64,000 nt of DNA from JARBUG01 sp035628915 (lineage in GTDB: Bacteria; Bacillota; Sulfobacillia; Symbiobacteriales; Symbiobacteriaceae), in assembly GCA_035628915.1 (NCBI GenBank), contig DASPIW010000009.1, forward strand, positions 57,451 to 121,450. Direction: 5' to 3'. The notes under the pieces are model-generated. The model saw nothing but the letters and a program-made list of their open reading frames with translations, searched no databases and had not been told where the DNA came from. This document shows positions 30,712 to 38,849 of the stretch, one piece after another (the stretch's first letter is position 1; every line of letters starts with the position of its first letter). The position numbers were made by a program, and so were the translations under genes.

Positions 30712-31317
30712 TCAAGTGGTCCTCCTTCGTGAGGAGTTGGGTCCCCGTCCTCCAGTCAGCGAACGGCCGGTAAGCCGTTCTACGCCATACAGCACTCGCC
30801 CGACCAGGGTGAGCACCTCCGTACAATGATCGATGGCAAAAGTCTTGCCGGCAGCCTTTCCGCCGACGGTCAGGCCTGCAATCAGACCGATGACAGCCAG
30901 ACTGATCAACGTGTCGGACAGTTCGCCGCCGTTCATGCGGCCGGAGAGCTGCAGTGCCACCGTTGAGCCGGCGGCGCCCGTAACAGCACCGCTTACGTCT
31001 CCGACGACGTCGTTGGCGAAGTTGGCGACACGGTCGGCGTTCTTCACCAGCCAGATAGCCTGGCGCGCACCTGCGACACGCTTGGACGCCATGGCGTTTA
31101 ACGGCGTTTGATCCGCCGCGGTTACGCTTGTGCCCAGTATATCAAAGGAGATACCGATGGCAATGAGCAATAGGACGATCAACATGGCCACCAGGGCCGG
31201 CACGCTGGTCAGGGCCGCCTGACCGATATAGTTGACGAGGGCCGCCAGACCGAACGACAGGCCTCCCACTCGCAACGCCCGCTGCCACCAGCGCCCTGGC
31301 GCGGGGTCTTGTGCCAT
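30712..31317 (-). CDS. oapA: OLE-associated membrane protein OapA
   Basis: The 201-residue protein has about four membrane segments (residues near 20-40, 42-62, 135-155, 160-180). Between them lies the conserved polar stretch FDILGTSVTAADQTPLNAMASKRVAGARQA, typical of OapA and distantly of CNNM/DUF21 ion-transporter domains. OapA binds OLE RNA and localises it to the membrane; OLE mutants in Bacillus halodurans are sensitive to ethanol, cold and magnesium. Start: ATG at 31317 after GAGGAG; the TTG two codons upstream is less likely. It lies directly downstream of the candidate OLE RNA and 3 nt before dxs, the order known from other species. The C-terminal RRRTT tail is basic. Confidence 0.9.
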   Translation of the reverse strand: MAQDPAPGRWWQRALRVGGLSFGLAALVNYIGQAALTSVPALVAMLIVLLLIAIGISFDILGTSVTAADQTPLNAMASKRVAGARQAIWLVKNADRVANFANDVVGDVSGAVTGAAGSTVALQLSGRMNGGELSDTLISLAVIGLIAGLTVGGKAAGKTFAIDHCTEVLTLVGRVLYGVERLTGRSLTGGRGPNSSRRRTT

Positions 31318-31423
31318 AACCAACGCTCCTCACGGGTAAACTATGTAAGACGCATGGCAATACCCATGATTGTGAACAACTTCACCCTTTATGACGCAAT
31401 ACCCCCTGGCGGGGGTATGCGGC

Positions 31424-32110
31424 AAGAGGTGGGTGGCAACCCGACGGGTAAATCTTGTGGCTTAGGTCCAGCAGGGTTTCCCCACGGCCTCCGGTGCGTC
31501 GCCGCACCGGCGGTTTCCCTTTATGGCCGAGCTGCCGTGTCACCACCGGCAGGGCTAGATTACCACTGAGTCCACACTTTAATCCCCGTCAGGTCTCTTG
31601 CGAACAGCCTAGGAATTTTCTTCGACAACACACCTTCCCCTAGCCTCTTTTGCAGATGTGGTTTCAAAAGCCGTCTCCCTCGCTCTCAGCTGGCCGGCTT
31701 CCTGCGAGGAATTTCGGACGGGTCGGATCCCATCCCCTGCTTTATCCGCCACACCCACTCAAGGCAGGCTACACTGCCCCCAGCGCCTCACCATGTTTCA
31801 GCACCGAGTAGCAGGTGTTCACTGCGCCGTAGCCTTGTTGCTCGCGTTGGTGCAACCGCCACGTTTATCGCAGGCCTCCTCGGAAGGAGGGTCGTCGCCC
31901 GCATGCCATTGCGGATCGCCCTTCCTCCCGGCGGTCTGGGGTCTTACTGACCGTCGACCGATCCCCCAGCAGCAGCCCCCGATTGGGCATCGGCAGCCAC
32001 CACCAGAGACCTCATCGATGTGCCCTCGACGGATTTTTAGGCCCGCCTTCAGAGAAGGTAGTACTGACTAGGATACTGCGCCACCCGAAACTTGATCTGT
32101 ATAAATTAGC
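31424..32110 (-). ncRNA. ole: OLE RNA (ornate, large, extremophilic)
   Basis: About 690 nt between ispA and oapA contain no credible ORF on either strand but are rich in local pairing, for example CCGGTGCG / CGCACCGG closed by a GCGA tetraloop (31491-31510) and the CTCCTTCCGAGGAGG region near 31880. Base composition is more balanced than the flanking genes. Position (ispA, RNA, oapA, dxs, same strand), length (family about 600 nt) and the immediately downstream oapA identify it as OLE RNA. The RNA acts with OapA and other proteins in a membrane ribonucleoprotein complex. Ends are approximate: a hairpin GCATACCCCC / GGGGGTATTGC at 31398-31423 may mark the 3' boundary. No covariance search could be run. 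Confidence 0.85.
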
Positions 32111-32153
32111 TACCTGCGCATGCGCGCCGGGCAGTAATGGATCATAACATCGC

Positions 32154-33077
32154 TTATCCTTCGCGGTCAACCACAAATTGTGCCAGTCCGACCAGGAAAT
32201 CCGCTCTCACGCCGTATGGCGTTAGCGTAGCGCAAGCGGTCGCAGCTTCTGCACGGGCTAGCTCACTCGCACCTGCCAGGCCGTAGTGGCTGACATATGT
32301 CGACTTGTCGTGCTTTTGGTCACGACCGACGCCCTTCCCGGTTTTGGCAGCATCGCCGGCGACGTCCAGCACATCGTCCTGAATTTGGAAAGCGAGCCCG
32401 AAGTGCTCGGCGTACTGGTCCAGCCGGGCCAGGTCGGCAGCCCCGGCGCCGGCGAGAATGGCGCCGGACCGGAGCGAGGCGCGAAAGAGGGCGCCCGTCT
32501 TAAGCCGGTGGATCTGCTTGAGCTGCTCGGCGGGGGCGCGCTTGCCCTCCCACTGCAGGTCTTCGATCTGTCCCCCCACCATGCCGGCGGCCCCGGCGGC
32601 CTTAGCAACTTCTGCCACCGCCTGCAGTGCCTGCGCGGGGGTGACCCCGGGCACATTCGCCTGCCTGCCGAGGAGTTCAAAGGCCATGGTCAGCAGGGCG
32701 TCGCCGGCCAGCGTGGCCACAGCTTCCCCGTAGACCTTGTGGTTGGTGGGACGGCCCCGCCGAAGGTCGTCGTCGTCCATGCAGGGCAGGTCGTCGTGAA
32801 TGAGTGAGTAGGTATGGATCATCTCCAGGGCGCAGGCCGCGGGCATTACGCGTTCGGCAGGTGCGCCGAACAGTTCCGCCGCAGCCATGACCAGTACGGG
32901 GCGCAGCCGCTTCCCGCCGGCCAGGAGGCTATAACGCACCGCTTCCAAAAGCTGCGCCGGGATGCCCCGCAGGTCCGGCCCGTCCGCTGCAGGCCGGGCC
33001 GGGTCTGTATAGCGATCCAGGGCTTCATCGACAACCCTGGACTGACTTGACAAGTAATCTGCTACGTTCATTTCCAT
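32154..33077 (-). CDS. ispA: Farnesyl/geranyl diphosphate synthase
   Basis: The 307-residue trans-prenyltransferase condenses IPP with DMAPP/GPP. Family landmarks: LLAGGKRLRPVL, the first Asp-rich motif DDLPCMDDDDLRRG, the HKVYGEAVATLAGDALL segment, and the second Asp-rich motif FQIQDDVLDVAGDAAKTGK. Small residues before the first motif (HTYSLIHDDLP) suit a C15 product. ATG at 33077 closely follows GAGAGGACG; a second ATG at 33071 has more usual spacing. It is upstream of OLE RNA in the operon and separated from xseB by a 280-nt C-rich leader. Confidence 0.95.
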   Translation of the reverse strand: MEMNVADYLSSQSRVVDEALDRYTDPARPAADGPDLRGIPAQLLEAVRYSLLAGGKRLRPVLVMAAAELFGAPAERVMPAACALEMIHTYSLIHDDLPCMDDDDLRRGRPTNHKVYGEAVATLAGDALLTMAFELLGRQANVPGVTPAQALQAVAEVAKAAGAAGMVGGQIEDLQWEGKRAPAEQLKQIHRLKTGALFRASLRSGAILAGAGAADLARLDQYAEHFGLAFQIQDDVLDVAGDAAKTGKGVGRDQKHDKSTYVSHYGLAGASELARAEAATACATLTPYGVRADFLVGLAQFVVDREG

Positions 33078-33357
33078 ATCGTCCTCTCAAAGCGAGTGGG
33101 GCAGGGCGAAGTGCGGGGGGGCGGGGCCGGAGCGGAGAAGCACCGGTGCGGGGCGGGGAGTGGCCGGGGCGGTCAGAGATGTCGGCATGTGGTCCGGCTG
33201 GGGGGTTGAGGAGCATCAGAGCGGATAGTACAAGATTCGCAGGGCCGGTTGCGCGCCCGCAGCGGAGCGAGGACGCCAACCGGACCGAGAATCATTTCAA
33301 TAATAGGCCGCTCTGCCGCGACGACGCCCCCCAGCCGGGCCACGTGCCGCCGCGGGA
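33078..33357 (-). other. 280-nt C-rich, G-poor leader between xseB and ispA
   Basis: No gene seen. On the minus strand about 110 nt (33085-33205) are almost free of structure and strongly C-rich (CCCCGCCCCGC, CCGCCCCCCCGC), the composition of a Rho-utilisation site. Plus-strand frames here are shadows of the GC bias. Confidence 0.4.
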
Positions 33358-33573
33358 CTACGGCTCGGCAACTTCAATGGTCTTGCCCGCATCCAAAAGC
33401 TTCTCGATCCGGGCCTCAGCTTCATCCAACTGCAACCCGCACCGACGAGCGAGGTCCACGCCTTCCTGGAACAGCGCAAGTGCGGCATCCAGGCTGAGGT
33501 CCCCGCTCTCCAGCTCACGCACAACCTGCTCCAGCCGCTGCAGGGCCTGCTCAAAGCTCAGCTTCTCTTCCAC
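33358..33573 (-). CDS. xseB: Exodeoxyribonuclease VII small subunit
   Basis: The 71-residue XseB has the two-helix family pattern LSFEQALQRLEQVVRELESGDLSLDAALALFQEGVDLARRC. It binds XseA to form the single-strand-specific exonuclease VII. GTG at 33573 follows GGAGGAGTCGTAAG and sits one base beyond the xseA stop (taa-g-gtg), so translation is coupled. The longer frame upstream lies inside xseA. Confidence 0.94.
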   Translation of the reverse strand: MEEKLSFEQALQRLEQVVRELESGDLSLDAALALFQEGVDLARRCGLQLDEAEARIEKLLDAGKTIEVAEP

Positions 33574-33574
33574 C

Positions 33575-34789
33575 TTACGACTCCTCCGTTTTCGATTCGA
33601 CGCGGCACTGCAGGGTACCCTTGTGGAGCATAATGGATACGGCGTCGTCGACAGCGACGCTCCGCGCATCCTTGATGACGCCGCCTTCGGCGTCGCGGGC
33701 GATCGCATAGCCACGGCTCAGCACGGCCAGGGGCGACAGGGCGTCCAGGCGCCCCGCCAGGGCGCCCAGCCGCTGGCGGCACCGCTCAATCCGGCGCCCC
33801 CCGGCAAAGCCCAGCCGCCGCACCAGGTCATCAAGCCGCTGCCGGTCCTGCAACAACCGCCCCTGGGGCCGCTGCAGAACCGGGCGCTCGGCCAGCGCCC
33901 GCAGCTTGAGCCGCTTGCGCTCAAGCAGCCGGCGCGTGACGGAGACCAGGCGCAGCCGCAGCGATTCCACGCTGCCCAGCAGATCCAGCCGGGACGGCAC
34001 TACCAGTTCGGCCGCAGCCGAAGGGGTGGGTGCCCGCAGGTCGGCCGCAAAGTCAGCGATGGTGAAGTCCGTCTCGTGCCCCACGGCGCTGACCACCGGC
34101 ACCGGGCACGCCCGGATGGCACGCGCCAGCGCTTCATCATTAAACGCCCAGAGGTCCTCCAGCGACCCGCCGCCCCGCCCGATGATGATCACATCCACCT
34201 CGGGCTCCGCGGCGACCAATTGCAGCGCCCGGATCAGGCTGGCGGGCGCCTCGGCGCCCTGCACTAAAGCCGGTGAGATCAGGAGGCGGACCGCCGGAAA
34301 CCGGCGCCGGCTGATCGTGATCATATCACGCAGGGCGGCGCCGGTGGTCGCCGTTACAATGCCGATGCGGCGGGGCAGCATGGGCGGGCGGCGCTTGCGC
34401 GCCGGGTCGAAGAGGCCTTCGGCCTCGAGCTTGCGTTTTAGTTGCTCGTACTGCAGGTGGAGCGCCCCGAGGCCGGCGGGCTCCATCTCCTGGGCATAGA
34501 GCTGGTAGGCGCCGTCCCGGTCGTAGACCTGCACGCTGCCCCAGAGCAGCACCTGCATGCCGTTATCCGGCCGGAACCGGAGCCGCTGGGCGGCGCTGCG
34601 GAACATGACGCATTTTAGCTGGCTCGACTCGTCTTTCAAGGTGAAGTACATGTGGCCCGAGGTGTGCAGCTTGAAGTTGCTAATCTCGCCTTTCACCCAG
34701 ACGGAGGAGAGCCGGGAGTCGTTCTCCAGGAGCCGCTTGATGTACAATGTCAGCTCCCGCACGGTGACCGGTGAACCGCGGTCAAACAC
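33575..34789 (-). CDS. xseA: Exodeoxyribonuclease VII large subunit
   Basis: The 404-residue nuclease has an N-terminal OB fold (VTVRELTLYIKRLLENDSRLSSVWVKGEISNFKLHTSGHMYFTLKD) and the catalytic core with PRRIGIVTATTGAALRDMITISRRR, IIIGRGGGSLEDLWAFNDE and VVSAVGHETDFTIADF. It degrades single-stranded DNA to oligonucleotides in repair. GTG start at 34789 after GGAGGGGACTCC. The divergent gene at 34869 shares its upstream region, which contains a LexA-like box; xseA could therefore be SOS-responsive. Confidence 0.95.
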   Translation of the reverse strand: MFDRGSPVTVRELTLYIKRLLENDSRLSSVWVKGEISNFKLHTSGHMYFTLKDESSQLKCVMFRSAAQRLRFRPDNGMQVLLWGSVQVYDRDGAYQLYAQEMEPAGLGALHLQYEQLKRKLEAEGLFDPARKRRPPMLPRRIGIVTATTGAALRDMITISRRRFPAVRLLISPALVQGAEAPASLIRALQLVAAEPEVDVIIIGRGGGSLEDLWAFNDEALARAIRACPVPVVSAVGHETDFTIADFAADLRAPTPSAAAELVVPSRLDLLGSVESLRLRLVSVTRRLLERKRLKLRALAERPVLQRPQGRLLQDRQRLDDLVRRLGFAGGRRIERCRQRLGALAGRLDALSPLAVLSRGYAIARDAEGGVIKDARSVAVDDAVSIMLHKGTLQCRVESKTEES

Positions 34790-34804
34790 GGAGTCCCCTC
34801 CTTG

Positions 34805-34833
34805 TTGTAACCGAACATTCGTTCCTGTACACT
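34805..34833 (+). promoter_or_regulatory. Promoter with LexA-like box in the spacer
   Basis: TTGTAA (34805-34810) - 17 nt - TACACT (34828-34833). The spacer holds CGAACATTCGTTCC (34812-34825), matching the Gram-positive LexA/DinR box CGAACRNRYGTTYG at 12 of 14 positions. Confidence 0.55.
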
Positions 34834-34868
34834 GAACTCAGCATCTTATCTGTAAGGGAGGATTCGCG

Positions 34869-35279
34869 ATGCAAGGGAAGTATGACGGCCTGCCCTGGGG
34901 TGAGATCGTGCGCTTCCAATTGGAGGGGCTTCCAGTGAGCGACGGCCTTGAAGGCCTGGCCCCGGAAGAGCAGTTGCTGGACATGGCGGCATTTCTGAGC
35001 AAGGACGCCGGGTACTTCGCCAGCAGAGCGCAGTCCTACTTTCACCAGATGCGGGACTTGACCTGGGGAGGATCGACACCACCGGACCAACTGCTCCGCG
35101 AGATGCGCCGTAGCCTGGCCTGGTTCCTCGCCCACGTGATTGTGGCCTCCAAGTACCTGGGCGCCGATCTGTTGCAGGAGTACGTCTCCTGGAGCGAGGA
35201 GTTGGGCGTGACGCTTCCCGAGACGCCATACGCTCCGCTCGCGGGGATGCCCCCATATCCCAAAGCCCCCGCCCGCTAA
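34869..35279 (+). CDS. Hypothetical all-helical protein under a LexA-like box
   Basis: The 136-residue soluble protein starts at ATG after AAGGGAGGATTCGCG. It appears largely helical (EEQLLDMAAFLSKDAGYFASRAQSYFHQM, LLREMRRSLAWFLAHVIVASKYLGADLLQEYVSW) with a Pro-rich C-terminus. No family recognised; helix pattern and Glu/Asp positions are faintly MazG-like, but the EExxE metal motif is absent. The promoter carries a LexA-like site, so induction by DNA damage is plausible. Its stop overlaps by 4 nt the stop of the convergent GNAT gene. Confidence 0.75.
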   Translation: MQGKYDGLPWGEIVRFQLEGLPVSDGLEGLAPEEQLLDMAAFLSKDAGYFASRAQSYFHQMRDLTWGGSTPPDQLLREMRRSLAWFLAHVIVASKYLGADLLQEYVSWSEELGVTLPETPYAPLAGMPPYPKAPAR

Positions 35280-35290
35280 ACGGGCTTTTC
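35262..35290. terminator. Bidirectional terminator
   Basis: AAAGCCC / GGGCTTT stem with flanking T/A runs on both sides, spanning the overlapping stops of the 34869 and GNAT genes. Confidence 0.75.
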
Positions 35291-35746
35291 CATCATTACA
35301 AACGGATACTCACCGCCGTTGGTCGTCTGTGTGTATTCCCGTACCGCACTGAATCCCGCCTGCTCGTAGAGGCGAACGGCACGCTGATTGAAGGCAGCTA
35401 CCGAGAGACGGAAGCGGTCGGGTCGGTGTTCGGCCCGGGCGGATGCCAGCCCTGCCTCCAGGAAGGGCCGACCCAGGCCCTGTCCCGTTAGGTCCGGGCG
35501 CAGACCCAGCCCGATCTCCACAGTGCTGCCATCGGGGTCAAAGCAGAAGAACCCGACCAGGGCGCCGGTTTCATCCACGACCGACCGGTATTTCCGCTCC
35601 CAACTGCGACCATCCAGAAGTTCCGCCAGGTCCTCCGGATCCTGATCCATGTCGTAGAACGAGTATGGGCCGTCATAGTGCCAGGCCGCTACAAGTACCG
35701 CATCTTCCCTGCGCATGGGCCGCAGCAAGAATTCCACCATCATCAC
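35276..35746 (-). CDS. GNAT-family N-acetyltransferase
   Basis: The 156-residue protein fits the RimI/RimJ-like GNAT class: LLRPMRREDAVLVAAWHYDGPYSFYDMD at the start, VEIGLGLRPDLTGQGLGRPFLEAGLASA as the acetyl-CoA motif (Q/RxxGxG), and NQRAVRLYEQAGFSAV. Substrate unknown. The N-terminus begins with three Met codons; the exact start is uncertain. Its 3' end overlaps that of the convergent 34869 gene. Confidence 0.85.
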   Translation of the reverse strand: MMMVEFLLRPMRREDAVLVAAWHYDGPYSFYDMDQDPEDLAELLDGRSWERKYRSVVDETGALVGFFCFDPDGSTVEIGLGLRPDLTGQGLGRPFLEAGLASARAEHRPDRFRLSVAAFNQRAVRLYEQAGFSAVREYTQTTNGGEYPFVMMEKPV

Positions 35747-36255
35747 CTGCCTGTGGCGGAGTGAGCAAGGGGGGTATCCCCCTCCCGAGACACCCGCAGA
35801 AGGGGAAAACCGCTCTCGAACAGCCTTTCCGTCAGTTCTTGACGGCCTTCACGCCGGGTAATCACCGAAAAAGTGATTATGCACCCTTGCATAGCCCTGT
35901 TTTCCACCCCCGCCCCCCTCAGGACATACCCCGAAAAATCATCAAGCCCATTCGAAAGGGAGATTTGATACCCCTGGAGGGTAAGCTTTCGGGCATCCAG
36001 CGGCTTTTCGCATCAACAAGTGAGCAATCCCAACCCGGTTAGGTCGTACAAATAGTGACGGACCAGCCATGGGTTGTATAAAATCCCTGAAAGAACCGGG
36101 GAATTAGCTGTCGAGTGTCGCGGCAGAGTGTGCGCCCGACGCCCGGTACAGAGCCTTGGGCTGCCCCAAAGGGCCCCGCCGGCCACCAGATCTCTGGCCA
36201 GCCCCAAGCCGCATGGACAGGGCCCGGGCCGGCGCCGGCCCGAGCCCATACGCAT
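35747..36255. other. 509-nt intergenic region between GNAT and folD
   Basis: No gene is seen. Notable items: a perfect GC palindrome next to the folD stop (36222-36246, CGGGCCGGCGCCGGCCCG), a short hairpin TAATCACcgaaaaaGTGATTA near 35871-35882, and a plus-strand TATAAA at about 36075. Lower GC in 35850-36080 sets it apart from the flanks. It could contain a small RNA but none is recognisable. Confidence 0.4.
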
Positions 36256-37110
36256 CTACCGCACCTGCATCTTGCAGGCCTTCACCGTATTGGACATCAG
36301 CATCGCGATGGTCATCGGCCCCACGCCGCCGGGCACCGGCGTAATCGCCCCGGCCACTTCGACGGCGGAATCAAAGTCGACGTCGCCCCGCAGCTTCTTG
36401 GTCCCCGGCACCGGGTTGATGCCCACGTCGATCACGACGGCGCCCGGCTTGATCCAGTCGCCCTTGATCATCTGCAGGCGGCCCACGGCGGCGACCAGCA
36501 CATCCGCCTCACGGCAGACGGCAGGCAGGTCCTGCGTGCGGCTGTGGCAGACGGTCACGGTGGCATGCTCGGCCAGCAGCAGGGCGGCCATCGGCTTGCC
36601 CACCAGATGCGACCGGCCGACCACGACGGCCTTCTTGCCCTTCAGCTGAACGCCCATCTTCTGCAGCAGCACCATGCAGCCGGCGGGCGTGCAGGGCACC
36701 AGCGCCTCTTCACCGAGCCACAGGTTGCCGACGTTGACGGGGTGGAAGCCGTCGACATCCTTCTGGGGCAGGATGCGCCGGAAGACGCTCTGTTCGTCAA
36801 GCCCCTTGGGCAGGGGGCTCTGCACCAAAATGCCGTGCACGGCGGGATCCGCATTCAGCTTCTCCACCAGCGCTTCGACTTCCGCCTGGGAAGTCTCTGC
36901 GGGCAAGCGGTACATGGCGGAGTACATGCCGAGCTCCTTGGCGGTCTTCTCCTTGTTCGTGACATAGACGGTGCTCGCGGGATCGTCGCCGACCTGAATC
37001 ACCACGAGGCCGGGCGTGATCCCTTTTTCTTTCAGCTGTGCGACATCGAGGGCAACTTCATCTCGAACTTGCTGGGCAATGGCCTTTCCGTCGATGATCT
37101 GTGCTGCCAT
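36256..37110 (-). CDS. folD: Methylenetetrahydrofolate dehydrogenase/cyclohydrolase
   Basis: The 284-residue bifunctional enzyme oxidises 5,10-methylene-THF to methenyl-THF with NADP and hydrolyses it to 10-formyl-THF. Signatures: PGLVVIQVGDDPASTVYVTNKEK with the catalytic Lys, GILVQSPLPKG, PQKDVDGFHPVNVG, PCTPAGCM and the dinucleotide motif VVVGRSHLVGKPMAALLL, ending PVPGGVGPMTIAMLMSNTV. Length is standard. It lies 7 nt after the TsaD-like gene and precedes an intergenic GC palindrome. Confidence 0.97.
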   Translation of the reverse strand: MAAQIIDGKAIAQQVRDEVALDVAQLKEKGITPGLVVIQVGDDPASTVYVTNKEKTAKELGMYSAMYRLPAETSQAEVEALVEKLNADPAVHGILVQSPLPKGLDEQSVFRRILPQKDVDGFHPVNVGNLWLGEEALVPCTPAGCMVLLQKMGVQLKGKKAVVVGRSHLVGKPMAALLLAEHATVTVCHSRTQDLPAVCREADVLVAAVGRLQMIKGDWIKPGAVVIDVGINPVPGTKKLRGDVDFDSAVEVAGAITPVPGGVGPMTIAMLMSNTVKACKMQVR

Positions 37111-37117
37111 GCGTACC

Positions 37118-38092
37118 TCAGACCTGCCTTTCGTCTGTCACCATATGGTTAGCGCGAGCGAGCAGCGCCGTGCCCACGGCGTTATCCGAGCTGAACTGGG
37201 GCAGGGCGAAGGCAAGGCGGGCGCCCACCGCCCGGTGTTCCAGCATCGTACGGAGCCGCTCGCGCAGAATCCCGTTGGAGGCAACGCCGCCGACGACCAG
37301 GATCTCCTTGAGACCCGTCTCCGCCACGGCGGGGCGGAGCCACTTCTCCAAAGTCTTGGCGACGCAATGAATCACGGCCAGAGCTAGGTCGGGCGCCTCC
37401 ACCTTCCCCACCAGCCGCTGGCCGGCCGTTTCCGGGCCGGAGAAGCTGACGGTGCGGTTATGTACGTGAGATGGGAGCGTCACCTTGCCGGGCGAGCCGC
37501 CAGCCGCCAGGGCCTCAAGATGCGGCCCTGCCGGGAAGGGCAGGCCCAGAGCGACCCCGACCCGGTCGACGAACTGACCAGCATGCAGGTCCGCCGTGGC
37601 GCCCAGCAGTTCCTCATCGAAGCCGCCCGTCCGCCGGGTGACCCGAATCAGCTCCGTGGTGCCCCCGGACAGGTGAACGGCCAGGAACTGGTCGCCTTCA
37701 GGAGGCCGGTCCGCCGACCAGAGGCCGGCCATGATGTGCATCTCCTGGTGGCTGCTTTCGTAGAACGGAACGCCCAGGGCGGCCGCGACCGTCCGGCCGT
37801 ACCCGTCGCTCACTTTGAACGGCGGCAGGAAAGCGCCCTCGAAGGGCCGGGGGCGCGTCGATGCCGCTACCGCCGCCATATCGCCCCCGTACTGCCGCAA
37901 TACCGGCTCGATTACCTCCGGCAGCGCCTTGACGTGCCGCCAGACGGCCTCCGCCGGCGAATGGCCCCGGGCGCCCTTCGCAACAACTAAAGGGCGGCGC
38001 CGGTCTTCCAGCAACCGCCCGGCATCGTCGACCAGGGCCACGCTCGTGACATAGTAGCTTGTGTCAATCCCGAGATATAGTCGGTTCGGCAC
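37118..38092 (-). CDS. TsaD/Gcp-like (Kae1 fold) paralogue
   Basis: The 324-residue ASKHA protein resembles TsaD: LGIDTSYYVTSVALVDD, STRPRPFEGAFLPPFKVSDGYGRTVA, the metal motif SSHQEMHIMAG (HxxxH), HLSGGTTELI, and VVGGVASNGILRERL near the end. It departs from true TsaD in several conserved places (no ARTPGLxGALxVG-like segment; RPRPFEGAFL instead), so it is likely the Firmicutes paralogue found beside nusB/folD rather than the t6A enzyme. Biochemical role unknown. GTG at 38092 after AGGAG overlaps the nusB 3' end by 29 nt. Confidence 0.85.
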   Translation of the reverse strand: MPNRLYLGIDTSYYVTSVALVDDAGRLLEDRRRPLVVAKGARGHSPAEAVWRHVKALPEVIEPVLRQYGGDMAAVAASTRPRPFEGAFLPPFKVSDGYGRTVAAALGVPFYESSHQEMHIMAGLWSADRPPEGDQFLAVHLSGGTTELIRVTRRTGGFDEELLGATADLHAGQFVDRVGVALGLPFPAGPHLEALAAGGSPGKVTLPSHVHNRTVSFSGPETAGQRLVGKVEAPDLALAVIHCVAKTLEKWLRPAVAETGLKEILVVGGVASNGILRERLRTMLEHRAVGARLAFALPQFSSDNAVGTALLARANHMVTDERQV

Positions 38093-38525
38093 TGGTTTTC
38101 TCCTGATTCAGAGCACGGATGACGCTGCCCAATATGCCGTTGATAAACTTACCGGACTCCGCCGTGGAGTAGGCTTTCGCCAGTTCCACCGCCTCGTCGG
38201 CCACGACGCCGTCGGGCACATCTTCCTGGTGCTTGATTTCGTAGATGGCCATGCGTAAGATGGCCCGGTCGACGGCAGCCATACGGTCGACAGCCCATTC
38301 CTTGGCATAGGAAGCGATGGCTTCGTCCAGGTCGTCCTTGCGCTCCCAGGTGCCCAGCACCAGGTCGCGGGCGTAGGTGGCGTCCCGTTCGCCCAGAGGT
38401 TCGCCGGCGCCCTCCTCCCGCTCGCGGGCGAAGGCCTGAAACAGTGCGGTGTCGGGATCAGAGCGCCCTACATCCACATGAAACAATACTTGCAGGGCTA
38501 GTTCCCGTGCCTGCCGTCTACTCAC
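38064..38525 (-). CDS. nusB: Transcription antitermination factor NusB
   Basis: The 153-residue all-helical RNA-binding protein has SRRQARELALQVLFHVDVG at the N-terminus, and DRAILRMAIYEIKHQEDVPDGVVADEAVELAKAYSTAESGKFINGILGSVIR at the end. With NusE (S10) it binds boxA of rRNA leaders. An acidic insert (about residues 30-45, REREEGAGEPLGE) is longer than usual. Its 3' end overlaps the next gene by 29 nt. Confidence 0.96.
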   Translation of the reverse strand: MSRRQARELALQVLFHVDVGRSDPDTALFQAFAREREEGAGEPLGERDATYARDLVLGTWERKDDLDEAIASYAKEWAVDRMAAVDRAILRMAIYEIKHQEDVPDGVVADEAVELAKAYSTAESGKFINGILGSVIRALNQEKTSAEPTISRD

Positions 38526-38555
38526 GCGCCATGCCTCCTAAGAAGATAACCTCCA

Positions 38556-38783
38556 CTACCGTCCGCCCGGCGGAAAGATGCGGTCAAAGATCTGCACGAG
38601 GCTTTCCGGCTCATCGTCGAGCCGTTTTCCTATCCAGTAACCTAACCCACAGCAGATCAGAATAAACAGGGTCCAAAAAAAGCCGAAGCGGATGACGAAC
38701 AGGGCGAAAACGAGCCCGCCCAGCCCGCCGATGACCTTATTGCGATGATGCTGCGCCAGATCGCGGAGCCACTCCCAGTCCAT
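38556..38783 (-). CDS. DUF2273 small membrane protein
   Basis: The 75-residue protein has two hydrophobic segments (residues about 17-32 and 34-51) and the DUF2273 pattern HRNKVIGGLGGLVFALFVIRFGFFWTLFILICCGLGYWIGKRLDD. It is typically encoded with Asp23 and AmaP, as here, and likely helps anchor Asp23 at the membrane. Confidence 0.9.
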   Translation of the reverse strand: MDWEWLRDLAQHHRNKVIGGLGGLVFALFVIRFGFFWTLFILICCGLGYWIGKRLDDEPESLVQIFDRIFPPGGR

Positions 38784-38849
38784 GGATGGCCCCTCCCTTC
38801 CCGGGCTCCTTACGGCCTCGCCGCTGTCGCGGCGCGGTACTTAGGCCTA

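Noticed and set aside
31658..32071. Plus-strand 137-codon frame in the ispA-oapA gap
   Set aside because: No ribosome site, low-complexity content, opposite strand to the operon; it lies inside the OLE RNA candidate.
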